A DNA stretch of 64,000 nt from Thermoplasmata archaeon (lineage in GTDB: Archaea; Thermoplasmatota; Thermoplasmata; UBA10834). Both the position numbers and the translations under genes were made by a program. Below, one piece after another: positions 35,501 through 43,842 of this stretch; within the stretch, counting starts at the first letter, position 1, and the number at the start of each line of letters is the position of its first letter. The stretch covers positions 1 through 64,000 of the forward strand of contig JAEHCM010000004.1 in the NCBI GenBank assembly GCA_020696365.1. Reading direction: 5' to 3'. The notes beneath the pieces are model-generated. The model was not told the DNA's origin. It saw only the letters and a program-made list of their open reading frames with translations, and searched no databases.

Positions 35501-38500
35501 CCGAATCAGGGTTGGAGAAGTTGTATCCTCTGGCGTGCTCGAATCGGTCATCGAGACCGTCCAAGTCGGTATCGCGCCCGTGCCGGATGTTCGGGTCTGA
35601 GCCGATCGTCAACTCGTATGCATCGCCGAGGCCGTCGCCATCGGAGTCCCACCTCCATGGATCTGTGCCCGCTGAAACCTCCTCTGACTTGTTCAAGCCG
35701 TCCCCGTCGGAGTCGCTCGAGACCATGCCTCGCCATTCGCCGAACTCGTCGATGCTGCCGGGCATGACGTCGAAGTATATCGTGGTCCAGTGGGAGACCT
35801 GGGTGTCGGACGGGTCGTTGGTCTGCGACTCCCTGTCGCACCACCATCCGAAGAACCACCAACAATCGTCGTAGTATACCCTGTAGTCGGAATACAGGCC
35901 GACGGCCACCGGGAAGTTGACCATGCCGATGCCCGGCTTCACCCAAGCCTCAGTCTCGTACAGGACCGACTTGGACGTTGAGGTGGAGACTGTGGAGTTC
36001 TCCACTGTCCAGCCACCTAGCGTTGACCCGGAACCCCATGGTACCGAGATGACCTGGTGCGGTATGATGTAGCTGTCCTTGAGGTCGGAATCGCCCCCGT
36101 CGCCGGTGATCGTCACATTGCCGTACAGTCTGCTCCTGTAGGATATGTTGTCACCAACGTCTATCCCGTTCCCGTCCACGTCCACGAAGGACATCTCGGA
36201 GTCGACATAGTCCAAGTCGACATTGCTCCGGGTCCTGGTGTCAGTGAAGCAGTCGATAAGCCACCCGATGAACAAACCCATGAAATCGATCCCGAAGAGC
36301 TGCAGCACCGTGTCCACCAAGGCGATCACCAGGGCGATGACCGCGCCCACAGGGCCGCCGAATGCTGCTAAGGCCAACAGCGTGAGAGAGTACGCGAGCA
36401 TGACTACAGAGTAGGTGACAGCGATGCCCGTGCCGACCGCTCCCCAGCCGAGTTCTTCGCCTATCGCGAAGAGCGCGTATAACGAGATACCAACAGCGAG
36501 GATCACGCCGATCACGTTCATGGCCGTACTGATACGTTGAACAGTAGTGGTCGAGCTTGTCAGGGTCTGTTTGATCGAGTTGAACGTGGTCTTGAACATA
36601 TCCCAGGTGCTCTGACCGGCGGTCTTAGCAATGGTGCCGAGCCGCGCGAAGGCCTCACAGAAAGCATAGGCAGTATCGAGCATCTCGATGGCCGTGAAGA
36701 TGATGTCTACCGACATCATGGTCACTTCTATGATGGCCTCGACGGTCTCATCCAGGAACACGACTTCGGGGTAGTCGTGGTCTACGGCCACGCCTCCGAC
36801 AGAAGCGATCGCGAATTCGCCACAGTACCACGCCGACACGAGGCTGACCGTGGTTATCAGAGCGCTCTCGTTCAGGTCCCAGTCCCTGACATCTTCGATG
36901 ACCTCGAACAGCTCGAGGGGCGTTTCGTCCCCTCCCGTGTACCAGCTGGAGCGGAGAACCTTCGAAACAATCGTGGGCTCACTCGTCAGGTCGACCGAAA
37001 GTGGGCCGTCGAGGATATACGCCTCTGAGAGCTGTCCCAGCTCGATGCAGACGGCCTCATCTTCCACACCGACGATCACAGGCAGGGTCTCTCCCACCGC
37101 TATGGATTCAATGGCGGAGGGGATCATTGTCGACATGGCTTCCTGCAAGGCCAAGTCCAGGTGCGAGAAGCTCCGGACATCCGACACGATTGCCGTGAGA
37201 TTGTAGTCCCCGAGCAACGCAGGGACGTCATCCAGGCTGTTCGACGAGTTCCTGAGATACTCGTACGCGAGAAGCAGGTTGGCCGCGATCAGCTCGTCAA
37301 GCTCGGCTCCGTGGAACACGCCGACGCTGGAGCCGAAGTTCTCGCTGACCTCGAGCCCTGTCAGCGTGAAATCCTCGTAGTAGGTGGCGAGGATCATCGG
37401 AGACGACACCACCCCAAGGTCGATCTCAGTGAACATGTTGCTGCCTTCGGACTCCGCATCATCCGCGGTCAATGTGCCATCTGATGTGGCCGTCAGGTTG
37501 TTGCCATTTCCTGCAACGATCACCACGGAACCATCATCATCCCTGTTGAACACGAACTCGGTGTCGACCGTTATCTCATCCGATGACGCGGATATTGACC
37601 CGTCTGGATTGAGCGTCAGATAGAGACCGTTGGAGGCCATGAGGGAGCCTCGGTCTTGCCCCAACGACGTCCAGACGAATGTCTCATTCGCTCCAATGTC
37701 GGCCCCGTTGGCCAGGATCGAACCGTCAGCCTGCAGGCGCAGGTAGTCGCCACTCTCCGATGCGAACGCCCTGATCTCGTTGTCATTCAGGCCGCTAACC
37801 CTCCACATGAGGCTGAGGTCGAGAGACACGCTGAGCGATGATGCGGTCTCAGGGAAGAACATCCTGCCCTTCAGGGCGACCATGTTGCCATATTCCCATA
37901 CAGGAAACAGCGGAACATATGCCGATGTGTCGTCTACTACAATCCCGTAATCCTCGATCTCGCTCTGATCCGGGAGGTTCTGACAGTCGATCCTCAGGGT
38001 CGGTATGATGACGACATCTTCGACCGAGCTGTCAAGGTCTCTGAACGACCCCCTCGAATCGGTGGGCCAGTCCCAGCTCTGTTGTATGAGTCTCATATGA
38101 TCGGGGTTGTTGGTCCTGAGCTGAAACGACACATAGGTCGGGCCTCCCGAAGACTGCACTGCAATCTCGAAGCCGCTCTGGAGCGTAGTCTTCGCGAAGG
38201 GCGACGTATCAAGATAGTCAGGCACTCCGTCATCGTCGTTGTCCGGGTCCCACGCGTTGGGCAGGCTGTCTCCGTCGAGGTCGAACGTGACGTTCGTCAC
38301 TTCCGCGTAATCGGGGAATCGATCATCGTTGGAGTCGGCCTTGGCGGGGTCCATGCCCATGAACGCTTCGTCGTAGTCACTCAGCCCGTCGAAATCGCTG
38401 TCCGGATTGAAGGGGTCTGTACCGATGACGAGCTCAACCGAGTCGGGCAGACCATCGCTGTCAGAGTGGTTCGTATCGTCCGTGTTGTTCATCAGCTCGC

Positions 38501-38666
38501 CCACGAACCTGCTGAGATCCCGGAAGGCCGCGGGGATCTCATGCGGGGTCTGCAGGGATTCAGCCTTCTTCTCGTCCAGATTGTTCAGCAATGGCTGAAA
38601 TGCGACGAGAACCAGACAAACTACGACGGCTATCGAGACCACAGTGATGCATCGACGTGAAAGCAT
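32589..38666 (-). CDS. Giant surface-anchored protein with TSP3-type calcium repeats, fascin-like and NHL-like regions
   Basis: 2025 residues. N-terminal signal/anchor (ITVVSIAVVVCLVLVAF). TSP3-like DxDxDGxxD repeats at about 65-160, 980-1120 and 1420-1670, in which most Asp ligands are kept. At about 292-420 three or four repeats of the type GDYLRLQADGSILA suggest a fascin-like beta-trefoil. A strongly hydrophobic block (about 705-810) could hold three to four helices. About 1130-1410 has NHL-like beta-propeller repeats (VYISDAGNDRIQKFESDGTF). C-terminal helix PWLIVALAAMAVIVLIAVAI then RRKRR. GAGGGGAGGAGAGC precedes ATG 38666. Likely calcium-stabilised surface or adhesion protein; role inferred from architecture only. 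Confidence 0.9.
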   Translation of the reverse strand: MLSRRCITVVSIAVVVCLVLVAFQPLLNNLDEKKAESLQTPHEIPAAFRDLSRFVGELMNNTDDTNHSDSDGLPDSVELVIGTDPFNPDSDFDGLSDYDEAFMGMDPAKADSNDDRFPDYAEVTNVTFDLDGDSLPNAWDPDNDDDGVPDYLDTSPFAKTTLQSGFEIAVQSSGGPTYVSFQLRTNNPDHMRLIQQSWDWPTDSRGSFRDLDSSVEDVVIIPTLRIDCQNLPDQSEIEDYGIVVDDTSAYVPLFPVWEYGNMVALKGRMFFPETASSLSVSLDLSLMWRVSGLNDNEIRAFASESGDYLRLQADGSILANGADIGANETFVWTSLGQDRGSLMASNGLYLTLNPDGSISASSDEITVDTEFVFNRDDDGSVVIVAGNGNNLTATSDGTLTADDAESEGSNMFTEIDLGVVSSPMILATYYEDFTLTGLEVSENFGSSVGVFHGAELDELIAANLLLAYEYLRNSSNSLDDVPALLGDYNLTAIVSDVRSFSHLDLALQEAMSTMIPSAIESIAVGETLPVIVGVEDEAVCIELGQLSEAYILDGPLSVDLTSEPTIVSKVLRSSWYTGGDETPLELFEVIEDVRDWDLNESALITTVSLVSAWYCGEFAIASVGGVAVDHDYPEVVFLDETVEAIIEVTMMSVDIIFTAIEMLDTAYAFCEAFARLGTIAKTAGQSTWDMFKTTFNSIKQTLTSSTTTVQRISTAMNVIGVILAVGISLYALFAIGEELGWGAVGTGIAVTYSVVMLAYSLTLLALAAFGGPVGAVIALVIALVDTVLQLFGIDFMGLFIGWLIDCFTDTRTRSNVDLDYVDSEMSFVDVDGNGIDVGDNISYRSRLYGNVTITGDGGDSDLKDSYIIPHQVISVPWGSGSTLGGWTVENSTVSTSTSKSVLYETEAWVKPGIGMVNFPVAVGLYSDYRVYYDDCWWFFGWWCDRESQTNDPSDTQVSHWTTIYFDVMPGSIDEFGEWRGMVSSDSDGDGLNKSEEVSAGTDPWRWDSDGDGLGDAYELTIGSDPNIRHGRDTDLDGLDDRFEHARGYNFSNPDSDGDGLTDFFEYHGWAVNFTYRNDTYYWLVNSDPHLSDTDGDGINDFEEYYCLLNPRSADTDGDGTQDEITDYYLTHIDFSDSFALGADYLPFCVVVDEDGFVYTENYSAIVIYDRNGTEVGGFPTSGRATELECMSMNVSGEHQTLLFACVNANILIYAVNGTLVGQIPGVDLVGIDVDIFGMTLDPDGPDPDTYYLYIMDSYDVVHKFVMNGTEMISEETFWGEYGTGPGQFYLRSNEADIDVGEDGYVYISDAGNDRIQKFESDGTFVTMWGETGTQDGFLARVRSMTLDANGDILTIDGSGDFAGRIQKWTSNGRWMCSFEEDYIAANGIAVDGENRIYLASWLNVTRCSHYMELIQAEPDYVFLDADSDGLTDFEEDGGWLITVTTEESASSFNVTSEPMTPDTDADGIPDPDEFAMLSNPRSIDPDMDGLQDLDEWKLGTNLTHWDTDGDGLGDGAEVEFGSDPKLQDTDGEGLSDYEEFVLDLDPNAPDTDQDGLDDLMELGFGSDPKNPDTDGDSMFDGQEYELGADPRSADTDGDGIDDGREVLFNTNATSGDSDGDTLSDGFEISSLMSPLSNDTDGDGVNDSRELELGLNPKSTDSDGDGIPDSLDLDYLLELEDEVVLCYDDVEGSAEFANQLAQSADVRTVGPDALLAEDTAARYIVLVGHPEAGEGTAGGIIHSILEDSGEVLVQMLDSEYGRMAVRYGLWNETQTIVMLSHAYDTDWIRVLGVLKSMRMTVSERSVMVDYLNPRSCLLLDQMDTMRVTDTFVWTKLSNMTTFRIEVEKLYDDEVEDSLSGSDALASGEVIMDKYVRIELQSFDPDMPDVVSGSLIKIYYRSSDLDVNGDGDGDDPEDLNESTLQLFLMSADGVWVRLSDIVDTAGVNTTNVELFGVSYEGYLWANVSGLSLFGIAGLQDEVVPDSGIPWLIVALAAMAVIVLIAVAIAVRRKRRPGGKAEPGTDDE

Positions 38667-38740
38667 GCTCTCCTCCCCTCATAGACGCTCAGAATTCATG
38701 CGAAATCGTCATCCATAACGATAACTCTTTGGGTCTACAT

Positions 38741-38750
38741 CTTTAAAAAG
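38741..38750 (-). promoter_or_regulatory. TATA-like box of the giant surface protein
   Basis: CTTTTTAAAG on the minus strand, 75-84 bases before ATG 38666; a good archaeal TATA match. Confidence 0.5.
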
Positions 38751-38820
38751 GACCTAATCTTGGACTAAGCTCCCGCATAGCGCACAACCAGTGGCCACGA
38801 GCAGAACTCGCGAGACGGTC

Positions 38821-38881
38821 AGCCCGGTGCAAAACCCCTCTGATTGAGAATGAGCCAGTCATCGCGGTTCAGAGTCGGCTC
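38821..38881 (+). repeat. Dispersed element, copy 4 (right half)
   Basis: AGCCCGGTGCAAAACCCCTC, TGATTGAGAATGAGCCAGTC and GTTCAGAGTCGGCTCC. Truncated on the left inside the hairpin. The rest of 38667-38820 shows only the promoter. Confidence 0.8.
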
Positions 38882-39031
38882 CCTAAACAGCGGTATCCGG
38901 ACCAGAACTATGGGTACTCCATTATCGGGCCTAACCGCGTGGAAAGCTACAAGGTGGAGAGTGCATGGTCTGTTCGAGAGTTGCTGAAGGACGGCATCAT
39001 TCTAATAGCCGCGACCGCCATCACGTGGTGA
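38882..39031 (+). pseudogene. C-terminal gene fragment directly after repeat copy 4
   Basis: Open frame of 49 codons and TGA, starting exactly where the repeat ends: RYPDQNYGYSIIGPNRVESY, KVESAWSVRELLKDGIILIA, ATAITW. The composition and the ending hydrophobic stretch look like real protein, but there is no start codon. The repeat appears to have replaced the 5' part of the gene. The stop lies 9 bases before the GTG of the 4Fe-4S protein. Confidence 0.45.
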
Positions 39032-39040
39032 CTGGATACC

Positions 39041-39961
39041 GTGCCAGATAAGCCATTGTTCATCCGACGTCTGGAGCAGAATGACTGCTATGGAAGCGTT
39101 GTCTCAGCCAAGCATCTCGAAGAGCTCGGTAAGGAGATTGGGTCGTTGCATAGCGAGGGACTGCTCGACGATGAATTCTACCGCGATTTTGCAGACCCCT
39201 ATTTCACACCGAGACTATCTAAAAGCATCCCAAATGCGAAATCGATAATCGTCGTCGCGGTGCCGCAACCCATCTTACGGACGACTTTCCACTGGGAGAG
39301 CCGCAAGGTGCAGGTTTTCGTCCCCCCGAACTATCCTGACGCGCACAAGGTGACCTGGCGAGCCAGGCACGAATTGAAGAGGGCTTTCAGGCCAAGGCAA
39401 TACAAGTTCGTGAGGGCCGTGTTGCCCGTCAAACTCCTTGCCGTCAAGAGCGGCCTGGCCAAATACGGCAGGAACAACATCACATACATCCCGAAGTACG
39501 GCAGCTTTCACCGCCTAACGGCTTTCTTTTCCGACTACGAAAGCCCGAACGACAACTGGCGGGACAAGGAGGCGCTTCCACTGTGTGCGAAGTGCAGGGC
39601 ATGCATCAACGCCTGTCCGACGAGCGCCATCCAGAAAGATAGGTTCTTGATCCGGGTTGAGAGGTGTCTGACTTATCTAAACGAGAAGGAAGCGAAGCAC
39701 GTGTTTCCCAAATGGGTGGATGCTTCGGCCCACAACTCAATCGTCGGCTGCATGCGATGTCAGAGGGCTTGCCCCTACGACAAGGATGTTGTCGATTGGC
39801 ACGAGGACCGAGGAGAGTTCAGCGAAGAGGAGACCGCATATCTTCTCCGGGGCAGGTTCAGGGGAGATAAAGCCGCGGAAATGCAGAAGAAGTTGAAGAG
39901 AGTCGGCCTCGACCTGAGCATATTCCCGAGGAACTTGAAGGTTCTCTTGGACAGGGAGTGA
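39041..39961 (+). CDS. 4Fe-4S double-cluster protein, epoxyqueuosine reductase-like C-terminal region
   Basis: 306 residues. Two ferredoxin-type motifs: CAKCRACINACP and, about 50 residues later, CMRCQRACP with a preceding Cys, enough for two [4Fe-4S] clusters. The spacing CxxCxxCxxxCP / CxxCxxxCP and the surrounding WHEDRGEF end recall QueG-type and reductive-dehalogenase-like iron-sulphur proteins. The N-terminal 170 residues show the SIIVVAVPQP strand also seen in QueG, but no cobalamin motif can be assigned. GTG 39041 follows GGTGACT. Stand-alone gene; substrate unknown. Confidence 0.8.
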   Translation: MPDKPLFIRRLEQNDCYGSVVSAKHLEELGKEIGSLHSEGLLDDEFYRDFADPYFTPRLSKSIPNAKSIIVVAVPQPILRTTFHWESRKVQVFVPPNYPDAHKVTWRARHELKRAFRPRQYKFVRAVLPVKLLAVKSGLAKYGRNNITYIPKYGSFHRLTAFFSDYESPNDNWRDKEALPLCAKCRACINACPTSAIQKDRFLIRVERCLTYLNEKEAKHVFPKWVDASAHNSIVGCMRCQRACPYDKDVVDWHEDRGEFSEEETAYLLRGRFRGDKAAEMQKKLKRVGLDLSIFPRNLKVLLDRE

Positions 39962-40028
39962 TGCTTGCCAGGGGAGCTCTGTTCAGAGGCTGGAGAAAGG
40001 CGTAATGAATGAGTCATATGGACGCCAA

Positions 40029-40078
40029 TCCCTCTGATTGAGAATTGGCCAGAGGTCGCGACTCAACCACGGCTGGCC
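40029..40078 (+). repeat. Dispersed element, copy 5 (right-half variant)
   Basis: CCCTCTGATTGAGAATTGGC, CAGAGGTCGCGACTCAACCA, CGGCTGGCC. The stem ends are changed together (GGCCAG at left, CTGGCC at right), so the hairpin closing pairs are preserved in a different sequence. Confidence 0.7.
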
Positions 40079-40144
40079 GTGAGAAATGGGTTCCAGTTAG
40101 GTGAAGAAATCTACTTTGTTTCCACGCAGGCACACTTGTAGGCT

Positions 40145-41041
40145 CTATGACAAATCAAGTCCTTCCTCATGCGGGAGCCATCTCTGAGTGTAATTCTCGC
40201 TCAGTTTCCATAGTCTCCTGGCTAGTGCTGGATCGTTGGACTCCTTCGAGGTCGTCACTACTTTCCTCTTTCTGAAGCATTGTCCCGAGATGTCCGATGT
40301 TTCTGGCGAGCTAGCCAAATAGACGGAGGTCACCGCGCCCTTCTCGGGACTAGCTCCGAACACCCTGAAGAAAGCCCTTCCAAACGCTCTTGCGTTTCTC
40401 GACAGGCCCGTGGCGACAAGCCCTGGCATCAAACAGTTGGCGGTTACGCCTGTACCGGTCAGTCTCCTTGAAAGCTCCTTGATGAAGAGTATGTTCGCCA
40501 GCTTTGATTGCCTGTAGGCCCTCATCGCGTTGAACTTCGTCTTGAACTCAACGTCGTCGAAATTGACGGTCCCGCCATGAAGTCCCGAGGAAACGCTGAT
40601 AATCCTTGCTGGGCTGCCCCTCTCCATCAAATCAAGAAGCAGGTTCGTCATCAGGAAGGGCGCGAGATGGTTTACCGCGAATGTATTCTCTATTCCGTCC
40701 TCCGAGACCTTCCTTTCTTTCTCCCACGTCCCCGCGTTGTTGATTAGAACGTGCAACCCGCCATATTTCTCCCGGAACTTGGTGCAACAATCGTGCACAG
40801 AGGATAGGGATGACAGTTCGCATTCGAGGAAATCAACCATTTCGTTCTTGGAAACAGCCATTATCTGGTCTCTTGTAGTCTCTCCCTTTTCGACGTTCCT
40901 CGCCGTGAACACGACAGTCGCTCCCATCCTCCCTAAGGCCAACGCTGTTTCTCTTCCGATGCCAGATGTGGCCCCAGTTATCAGGCAAATCTTTCCTCTC
41001 ATCATGCCGGCCATGTCATCATCATATGTTCTGACCGTCAT
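40145..41041 (-). CDS. Short-chain dehydrogenase/reductase (retinol dehydrogenase-like)
   Basis: 298 residues, classical SDR. NAD(P) site GATSGIGRETALALG, then NNAGTW, catalytic Ser in IISVSSGLHGG, and the YRQSK motif (YxxxK). The Arg-rich TARNVEKGE after the second strand suggests NADP(H) preference. The mid-region (EDGIENTFAVNHLAPFLMTN) is typical of the RDH/WW-domain oxidoreductase-like SDRs. ATG 41041; an inner ATG is also possible at MAGMM. The gene is isolated; substrate not predictable. Confidence 0.9.
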   Translation of the reverse strand: MTVRTYDDDMAGMMRGKICLITGATSGIGRETALALGRMGATVVFTARNVEKGETTRDQIMAVSKNEMVDFLECELSSLSSVHDCCTKFREKYGGLHVLINNAGTWEKERKVSEDGIENTFAVNHLAPFLMTNLLLDLMERGSPARIISVSSGLHGGTVNFDDVEFKTKFNAMRAYRQSKLANILFIKELSRRLTGTGVTANCLMPGLVATGLSRNARAFGRAFFRVFGASPEKGAVTSVYLASSPETSDISGQCFRKRKVVTTSKESNDPALARRLWKLSENYTQRWLPHEEGLDLS

Positions 41042-41130
41042 TGTCTTTTGCCCGATTTAGACAGAACTTGCATCTGGGAGAGGGCAATCTCATACCGCCT
41101 CCCCCTGAGAAGAGACCGTCGGGAAGGAGC

Positions 41131-41206
41131 GAAGGAATGGCCTTGGCTCGGTGCAAGAATCGCGAAATTGACTTCTAGCCAGTGTCCGGAGTTCGAATTC
41201 GGCTCA
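41131..41206 (+). repeat. Variant dispersed element, copy b (AATCGCGAAATTGA core)
   Basis: GGCTCGGTGCAAGAATCGCG, AAATTGACTTCTAGCCAGTG, then a right end TTCGGCTC. Matches 28597-28676. The following 41207-41323 contains an open frame without a start (ENSDHYLVSIRVES) that might be another fragment, but I do not list it as a gene. Confidence 0.7.
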
Positions 41207-41415
41207 TTGCCAAGCGTAGCTCACTTTCTGCGAACGAATGCTTTTCATGAAAATTCAGACCATTATCTCGTGAGCATTCGCGTCGAATCCCAGTGCTTCA
41301 TGAATCAGGAGCGATTGGATTGACGGAGCAGAAGGGGCGGAACAGTGGCTCTAAAAGCATCGGGGCGGAGTAACTCTTATCTATTCACATGCTCTGGTTC
41401 ATCTATGGTGGGCGG

Positions 41416-43257
41416 ATGAGGGGGATCTTTTCATCGGTTCGCAAGAAGGGCGTACCTGAACTGGGATGGCCGGAGAAGGTCGATCGCGTACTGGTTGCGA
41501 TCGCAGTCGTTGTCTTGCTTGTGGGTACTCCATTCGCATCCATGCTGATTCTTTCCAAGCATGTCGAAGAACAGACCATAACGATAGCACCGGACTCCTA
41601 CTACGCGGTCCACTTCGGCACCTACGGATACGGAGGGTTCGATTATTCGTACTCAGTACTTGGAGGAGACAGCGGGTACTTGCTGCGCCTCGACGGACTC
41701 AACTTCCGGTTATTCAAATCCGGATATGACTACGATAGCATGAGAGTCAACCACATCGGCGAAGGAAGCGGTGGAGGAGGGGGAGGCGGGGGGTTCTTCT
41801 GGGAGACTTACTACGTCTTCGTGAATGACGGCTATAATGCGATGTATATCACGATCGAGTTCGATTCAACTGCCTACTTCAGCGTTCCTATTGCCTTGCT
41901 ACTCCTTGGCGTAGTGGCGATCGCAGGTTATGCATACATGAAACGAGCTGGACGGCTGAGAGCGGTCGAATGCGAAATGCCATCAGCCGAGAGAACTCGA
42001 AGTGAGAGGCGAAAGGCGGTCATCGCGATAGCAGAGATTGTACTCCTGACGGCAGCGATGGTGATCGGCATCGGCCTTCTTCTCCCATCAGATCTCTCAC
42101 AGCTTTTTGCAGGCATGGCTATGCTCTCTCGACTATGGCTCAGCTCAATTGCAGGCGTTATCATCATCTTCAAGTTCAGACACAAACTCCGTGTCGTGAA
42201 GGGAGAGCCCGGGGCCGTTCTGGCCCAGCTCACTCGTAGACTCCGAATATCTGGCTACATGGTTTCCGAGAAGCAGGGTGTGCTGACCGTTCGGATATCC
42301 ACCACCTCCGCGATCAGGATATCGACCAAAACAGTGGCTGATGGCACCCTCATCAGGTATCGTGCAGCCGCAACACCAAAGGGCCTGAGCATTGTCGTGT
42401 TCCTGCTGATTGCGCCTTTCTCGGCCATCCTAGGATTGGCCCTCTCATTGTTCATGCTCTACAGGTCAGCTGTTTTCGTGAATGATCGCATCATTCCGAG
42501 ATTGCATCAGCTGCAGACTGCGAAGGACCTCGATGCGCATGCGGATACCCGCGAGATGCTTATCGACAGTCTGTCAGAAGGACGGAGGCTTTCCGCAGAG
42601 GCATACGAGGCTGCGAGATCGAACTACCACGACTCGATCATGCTGCTAGTGACTGTTGGCCTTGTCTCGTCCCTGGCAATTTTCACCCTCAGCTATGGGT
42701 ATGTGTTTCAGGACCTAGATGCCAAAACCGGGCTAATCGCGTCTCTTCTTTCTGGCATAATCGTGGGCATTACGTTCGCTTTCATCCCTTGGCGCATTCT
42801 TGGGCGACGGTCAAGACCTAGAGTCAATGAGTTAGAACTCTGGACTGCGAAGCTGGAGAGGGCGCTTCATCGCGAGGTTGCGGTCGAGCACATACCCGAC
42901 GATGAATCAAGCTCGTTCGAGCTCGTTCTTGAGTCCTGCAAGGAGGTCCCGGAGTGGCTCAGAATAAGGCGCAAGGCGCGGGCGTTCAGAGACCCTGTCT
43001 CCTGGATCCTCATATTTCTGCTCTCTCTGATGGCATTCGACTTCGCGGCTGCTGGAATCGCGTCGTTGGTGCAGGATCACCTCTCATATTCAGCATGGAT
43101 GTTCGGGCTGTCAGCCGGTACGGGATCCCTGGCTGCGTTCGTGTATCTAAGATGGAAGAGGCGACTGGTGAAGGATGACGAAGGACTGATAGAAGACATG
43201 AAGGAGCGCTTCCAGGATCTGAAGAAGGAGATGGAGACGTATCTTGGGGGCGTGTAG
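41416..43257 (+). CDS. Multi-pass membrane protein with Gly-rich ectodomain, function unknown
   Basis: 613 residues from ATG 41416 (GGTGGGCGG just upstream; the alternative ATG 41389 adds MLWFIYGGR). A cytoplasmic basic N-terminus is followed by helix VLVAIAVVVLLVGTPFA, an ectodomain of about 100 residues with a run of eight Gly (EGSGGGGGGGGFFWE), then helices near 160-180, 210-260, 330-360, 410-465 and 540-590. A cytosolic region with VSEKQGVLTVRIST and charged helices lies between them. The C-terminus is charged and coiled-coil like (LIEDMKERFQDLKKEME). Not recognised as a known family. It forms a two-gene unit with the winged-helix gene three bases downstream, which probably controls it or senses the same signal (inference). 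Confidence 0.75.
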   Translation: MRGIFSSVRKKGVPELGWPEKVDRVLVAIAVVVLLVGTPFASMLILSKHVEEQTITIAPDSYYAVHFGTYGYGGFDYSYSVLGGDSGYLLRLDGLNFRLFKSGYDYDSMRVNHIGEGSGGGGGGGGFFWETYYVFVNDGYNAMYITIEFDSTAYFSVPIALLLLGVVAIAGYAYMKRAGRLRAVECEMPSAERTRSERRKAVIAIAEIVLLTAAMVIGIGLLLPSDLSQLFAGMAMLSRLWLSSIAGVIIIFKFRHKLRVVKGEPGAVLAQLTRRLRISGYMVSEKQGVLTVRISTTSAIRISTKTVADGTLIRYRAAATPKGLSIVVFLLIAPFSAILGLALSLFMLYRSAVFVNDRIIPRLHQLQTAKDLDAHADTREMLIDSLSEGRRLSAEAYEAARSNYHDSIMLLVTVGLVSSLAIFTLSYGYVFQDLDAKTGLIASLLSGIIVGITFAFIPWRILGRRSRPRVNELELWTAKLERALHREVAVEHIPDDESSSFELVLESCKEVPEWLRIRRKARAFRDPVSWILIFLLSLMAFDFAAAGIASLVQDHLSYSAWMFGLSAGTGSLAAFVYLRWKRRLVKDDEGLIEDMKERFQDLKKEMETYLGGV

Positions 43258-43260
43258 AGA

Positions 43261-43551
43261 ATGAACGCGCCCCAGCCCCTTGACCGACCAGACCTGTATG
43301 TAGTTGCCCGCATGTTGGAGAGACTGTGGAGGGAGGAGCAGCCGATGCTCAAGACCAGGCTCCAAGTAGCATCGAAGGTCAACTACGACGTCTTCAAAAG
43401 ATATGCTTCATGGATGGACGGAAGGGGCCTGATCCGAGTCGAGAACTCGACTGATGGTCACGATCGGATTTCTCTTACTCCCAAGGGCGAGGAGGCCTAC
43501 AAGAAGCTCGTGCAGTGGATCAATGAGGTCATACACGATAGGCCGGATTGA
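43261..43551 (+). CDS. Winged-helix transcriptional regulator (ArnR1-like/MarR-like), 96 residues
   Basis: Pattern of archaeal wHTH proteins: LYVVARMLERLWREEQPM, then LQVASKVNYDVFKRYASWM as the recognition-helix part, and the wing region RGLIRVENSTDGHDRISLTP followed by KGEEAYKKLVQWI. Starts three bases after the stop of the membrane protein gene, so it is translated from the same message. Probably a DNA-binding regulator of its own operon; target unknown. Confidence 0.82.
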   Translation: MNAPQPLDRPDLYVVARMLERLWREEQPMLKTRLQVASKVNYDVFKRYASWMDGRGLIRVENSTDGHDRISLTPKGEEAYKKLVQWINEVIHDRPD

Positions 43552-43602
43552 CACGACACAGTATCCCCATAATCTTGCGACGCTCCGAATGCGGCTCGTC
43601 TC

Positions 43603-43766
43603 GGCGCCAATTCCCCGCGATAGAGATGACCCAGTCCACCGGGTTTGCATGTCGCACAACCTGAACCTCCGATTTCACGAGGAAAGGCGATGAAAGGGTT
43701 TATATCCCGGTGCAAAAACCCTCTGATTGAGAAATGGCCAGTCATCGCGTTTCAGAGTCGGCTCAC
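43603..43766 (+). repeat. Dispersed element, copy 6 (full length)
   Basis: Closest to copy 3: TCGGCGCCAATTCCCCGCGA, TAGAGATGACCCAGTCCACC, GGGTTTGCATGTCGCACAAC, the AGGGTTT/AAACCCT hairpin around TATATCCCGGTG, and TGATTGAGAAATGGCCAGTC to GTCGGCTC. It fills most of the gap between the wHTH gene and the zincin gene. Confidence 0.9.
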
Positions 43767-43842
43767 CTTGAGAAGAGGCTATAGGGGGAATGCCAAGGCA
43801 TTCGCCTCATCTTCCATGAATGACTTGCACGCAGCCGAAAGG

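Noticed and set aside
36057-38660. Several long plus-strand frames under the giant surface protein
   Set aside because: Shadows of the minus-strand TSP3 protein; Arg/Val-rich with no recognisable motifs.
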